NCBI GenBank assembly: GCA_018713505.1
Contig: DVOL01000049.1
Span: 1 to 6,578 of the forward strand
From: Faeciplasma avium
GTDB taxonomy: Bacteria > Bacillota > Clostridia > Oscillospirales > Ruminococcaceae
Direction: 5' to 3'
Length of the DNA: 6,578 nt
Shown in pieces: positions 6,041 to 6,578 of the stretch. The position numbers were made by a program, and so were the translations under genes. The notes below the pieces were generated by a model. The model was not told the origin of the DNA and ran no database searches. It saw only the letters and a program-made list of their open reading frames with translations. Each line of letters starts with the position of its first letter. The first letter of the stretch is position 1.

Positions 6041-6104
6041 AACCCATACTCCTTTTTTAAATACATCATCCAGCGCAAAATGCTGATACCTAATGATATT
6101 TAGT

Positions 6105-6133
6105 ATTATAGCTTATTATTTACCGAATGTCAA
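6105..6133 (-). promoter_or_regulatory. Perfect-consensus sigma-A promoter for the small gene
   Basis: Read on the minus strand, TTGACA (6133-6128) is followed by exactly 17 nt and TATAAT (6110-6105). Transcription should begin near 6098, leaving a leader of about 57 nt before the ATG at 6040. Confidence 0.85.
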
Positions 6134-6136
6134 TCA

Positions 6137-6166
6137 ATTATCCTTTTATTGTAAATAATTTGTCAA
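6137..6166 (-). promoter_or_regulatory. Second, upstream tandem promoter for the small gene
   Basis: On the minus strand TTGACA (6166-6161) is followed by 18 nt and GATAAT (6142-6137). Its start site would fall near the -35 box of the proximal promoter, so the two could interfere or act as one RNA polymerase-loading region. Confidence 0.5.
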
Positions 6167-6183
6167 CAAATACTATAATTCAA

Positions 6184-6226
6184 CCTTAAAAACAGGAATT
6201 TTAACTAAAACGGATAATTTTTAAGG
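6184..6226 (-). repeat. 9-bp inverted repeat across the mannanase stop codon; weak terminator candidate
   Basis: CCTTAAAAA (6184-6192) is the exact complement of TTTTTAAGG (6218-6226) with a 25-nt loop. One arm is in the last codons of the mannanase gene. The stem is A/T-rich and no T run follows on the minus strand beyond the stem itself, so termination here is uncertain. Confidence 0.3.
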
Positions 6227-6578
6227 TCTGGAAGCTCGTCAAGCGTCAATGTATGCTCGCTGTTATAGACCTTTTTGAGCATTTCAAGGTCGGTGTACTG
6301 CTCGTTATAAACTGCATCGTCCCACATTACGGTGTAGGAGCCTGACCATACTCCAAAGTAAAGCCAGACGGCGTTATCCCTTTTCATAAGGTCGGGGTCG
6401 GGGATACAGCCGTTTTCCGAAAGGGCGACAAGCTTTCTTTCCCCCGAAGAGTCTGCACACTCGATAAACGACGACACCTGAGAGGAGTATACCCTCTCCC
6501 CTGCGTAGATATCGGTGGAGATTATATCAACTACATCGTCTCCTGGATACCAATCCTTGCTCTGACCGTTCCAAACCC
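6205..6578 (-). CDS. GH26 beta-mannanase (mannan endo-1,4-beta-mannosidase), C-terminal part; 5' end outside window
   Basis: The frame is open to the right edge; 123 C-terminal residues are seen of a catalytic domain normally near 300-350 residues. The stretch VWNGQSKDWYPGDDVVDII followed by DIY is the beta-strand 6/7 region of GH26, and VALSENG carries the likely nucleophile Glu (codon 6415-6417). WLYFGVWSGSY and the end LTLDELPDLKNYPF are the usual closing part of the barrel. GH26 enzymes cut beta-1,4-mannan inside the chain, outside the cell; acid/base Glu and signal peptide lie beyond the edge. Nothing follows the catalytic domain, so there is no C-terminal dockerin, carbohydrate-binding or sorting module. 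A start at 6477 (GTG) would cut through the conserved fold and has no ribosome binding site, so it is not the start. The enzyme may supply oligosaccharides for import, but it is on the opposite strand from the ABC genes and not linked to them by operon. Confidence 0.92.
   Translation of the reverse strand, partial: VWNGQSKDWYPGDDVVDIISTDIYAGERVYSSQVSSFIECADSSGERKLVALSENGCIPDPDLMKRDNAVWLYFGVWSGSYTVMWDDAVYNEQYTDLEMLKKVYNSEHTLTLDELPDLKNYPF

Noticed and set aside
5813..6103. 96-residue plus-strand frame opposite the small gene
   Set aside because: It is antisense to the 77-aa gene, which has the ribosome binding site, promoter and family-like sequence; the plus frame has none of these.
6174..6179. 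Plus-strand TATAAT as a promoter
   Set aside because: No acceptable -35 box lies 16-18 nt upstream and no plus-strand gene follows; it falls within an A/T-rich spacer.
6205..6477. Independent 90-residue gene starting at GTG 6477
   Set aside because: The GH26 frame continues upstream without a break to the window edge with conserved residues, so the GTG is an internal valine.
1..6578. CRISPR array, tRNA or rRNA genes, insertion sequences or attachment sites
   Set aside because: No spaced direct repeats, tRNA-like cloverleaf, transposase or integrase sequence, or terminal inverted repeats were seen.

Overview
The window looks like chromosomal DNA of a plant-polysaccharide-degrading anaerobic Clostridia bacterium, plausibly Ruminococcus-like (Oscillospiraceae or Lachnospiraceae). 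The grounds are moderate GC, strong GGAGG-type ribosome binding sites, a TTG start, overlapping start/stop codons, an ABC importer without its own ATPase, and a GH26 beta-mannanase. The placement is an inference from style and gene content; there is no rRNA, tRNA or other taxonomic marker here.

Left part (1-3254, + strand): the tail of an operon for a sugar-type (CUT1-like) ABC transporter. It encodes the C-terminal 402 residues of a solute-binding protein with an extra beta-rich domain in front of the binding domain, a MalF/UgpA-type permease, a MalG-type permease with a degenerate EAA loop, and a 128-residue membrane-anchored protein resembling the last domain of HlyD/RND periplasmic adaptors. 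The last three genes overlap each other by 1 and 4 nt, so they are translationally coupled. No ATPase is encoded; as in many Gram-positive CUT1 systems, a shared MsmK/MsiK-type ATPase may serve. I see no terminator after this operon.

Middle (3255-5800, + strand): a 153-nt AT-rich intergenic region holds a strong sigma-A promoter (TTGACA, 18 nt, extended TATTAT). It drives a two-gene unit: a DUF1538 membrane protein built from two copies of one repeat, and, 3 nt after its stop, a tandem PII-like protein with a histidine-rich N-terminus. A transporter or channel plus a cytoplasmic PII-like sensor is the simplest reading. Two successive GC-rich hairpins (5709-5780) close the unit and probably serve the convergent gene too.

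Right part (5807-6578, - strand): a 77-aa small protein with its own near-perfect promoters, and upstream of it on the same strand the last 123 residues of a GH26 beta-mannanase. There are no RNA genes, CRISPR arrays, insertion sequences or phage genes. The most interesting items are the ATPase-less four-gene ABC module with an adaptor-like subunit, and the DUF1538/tandem-PII pair.
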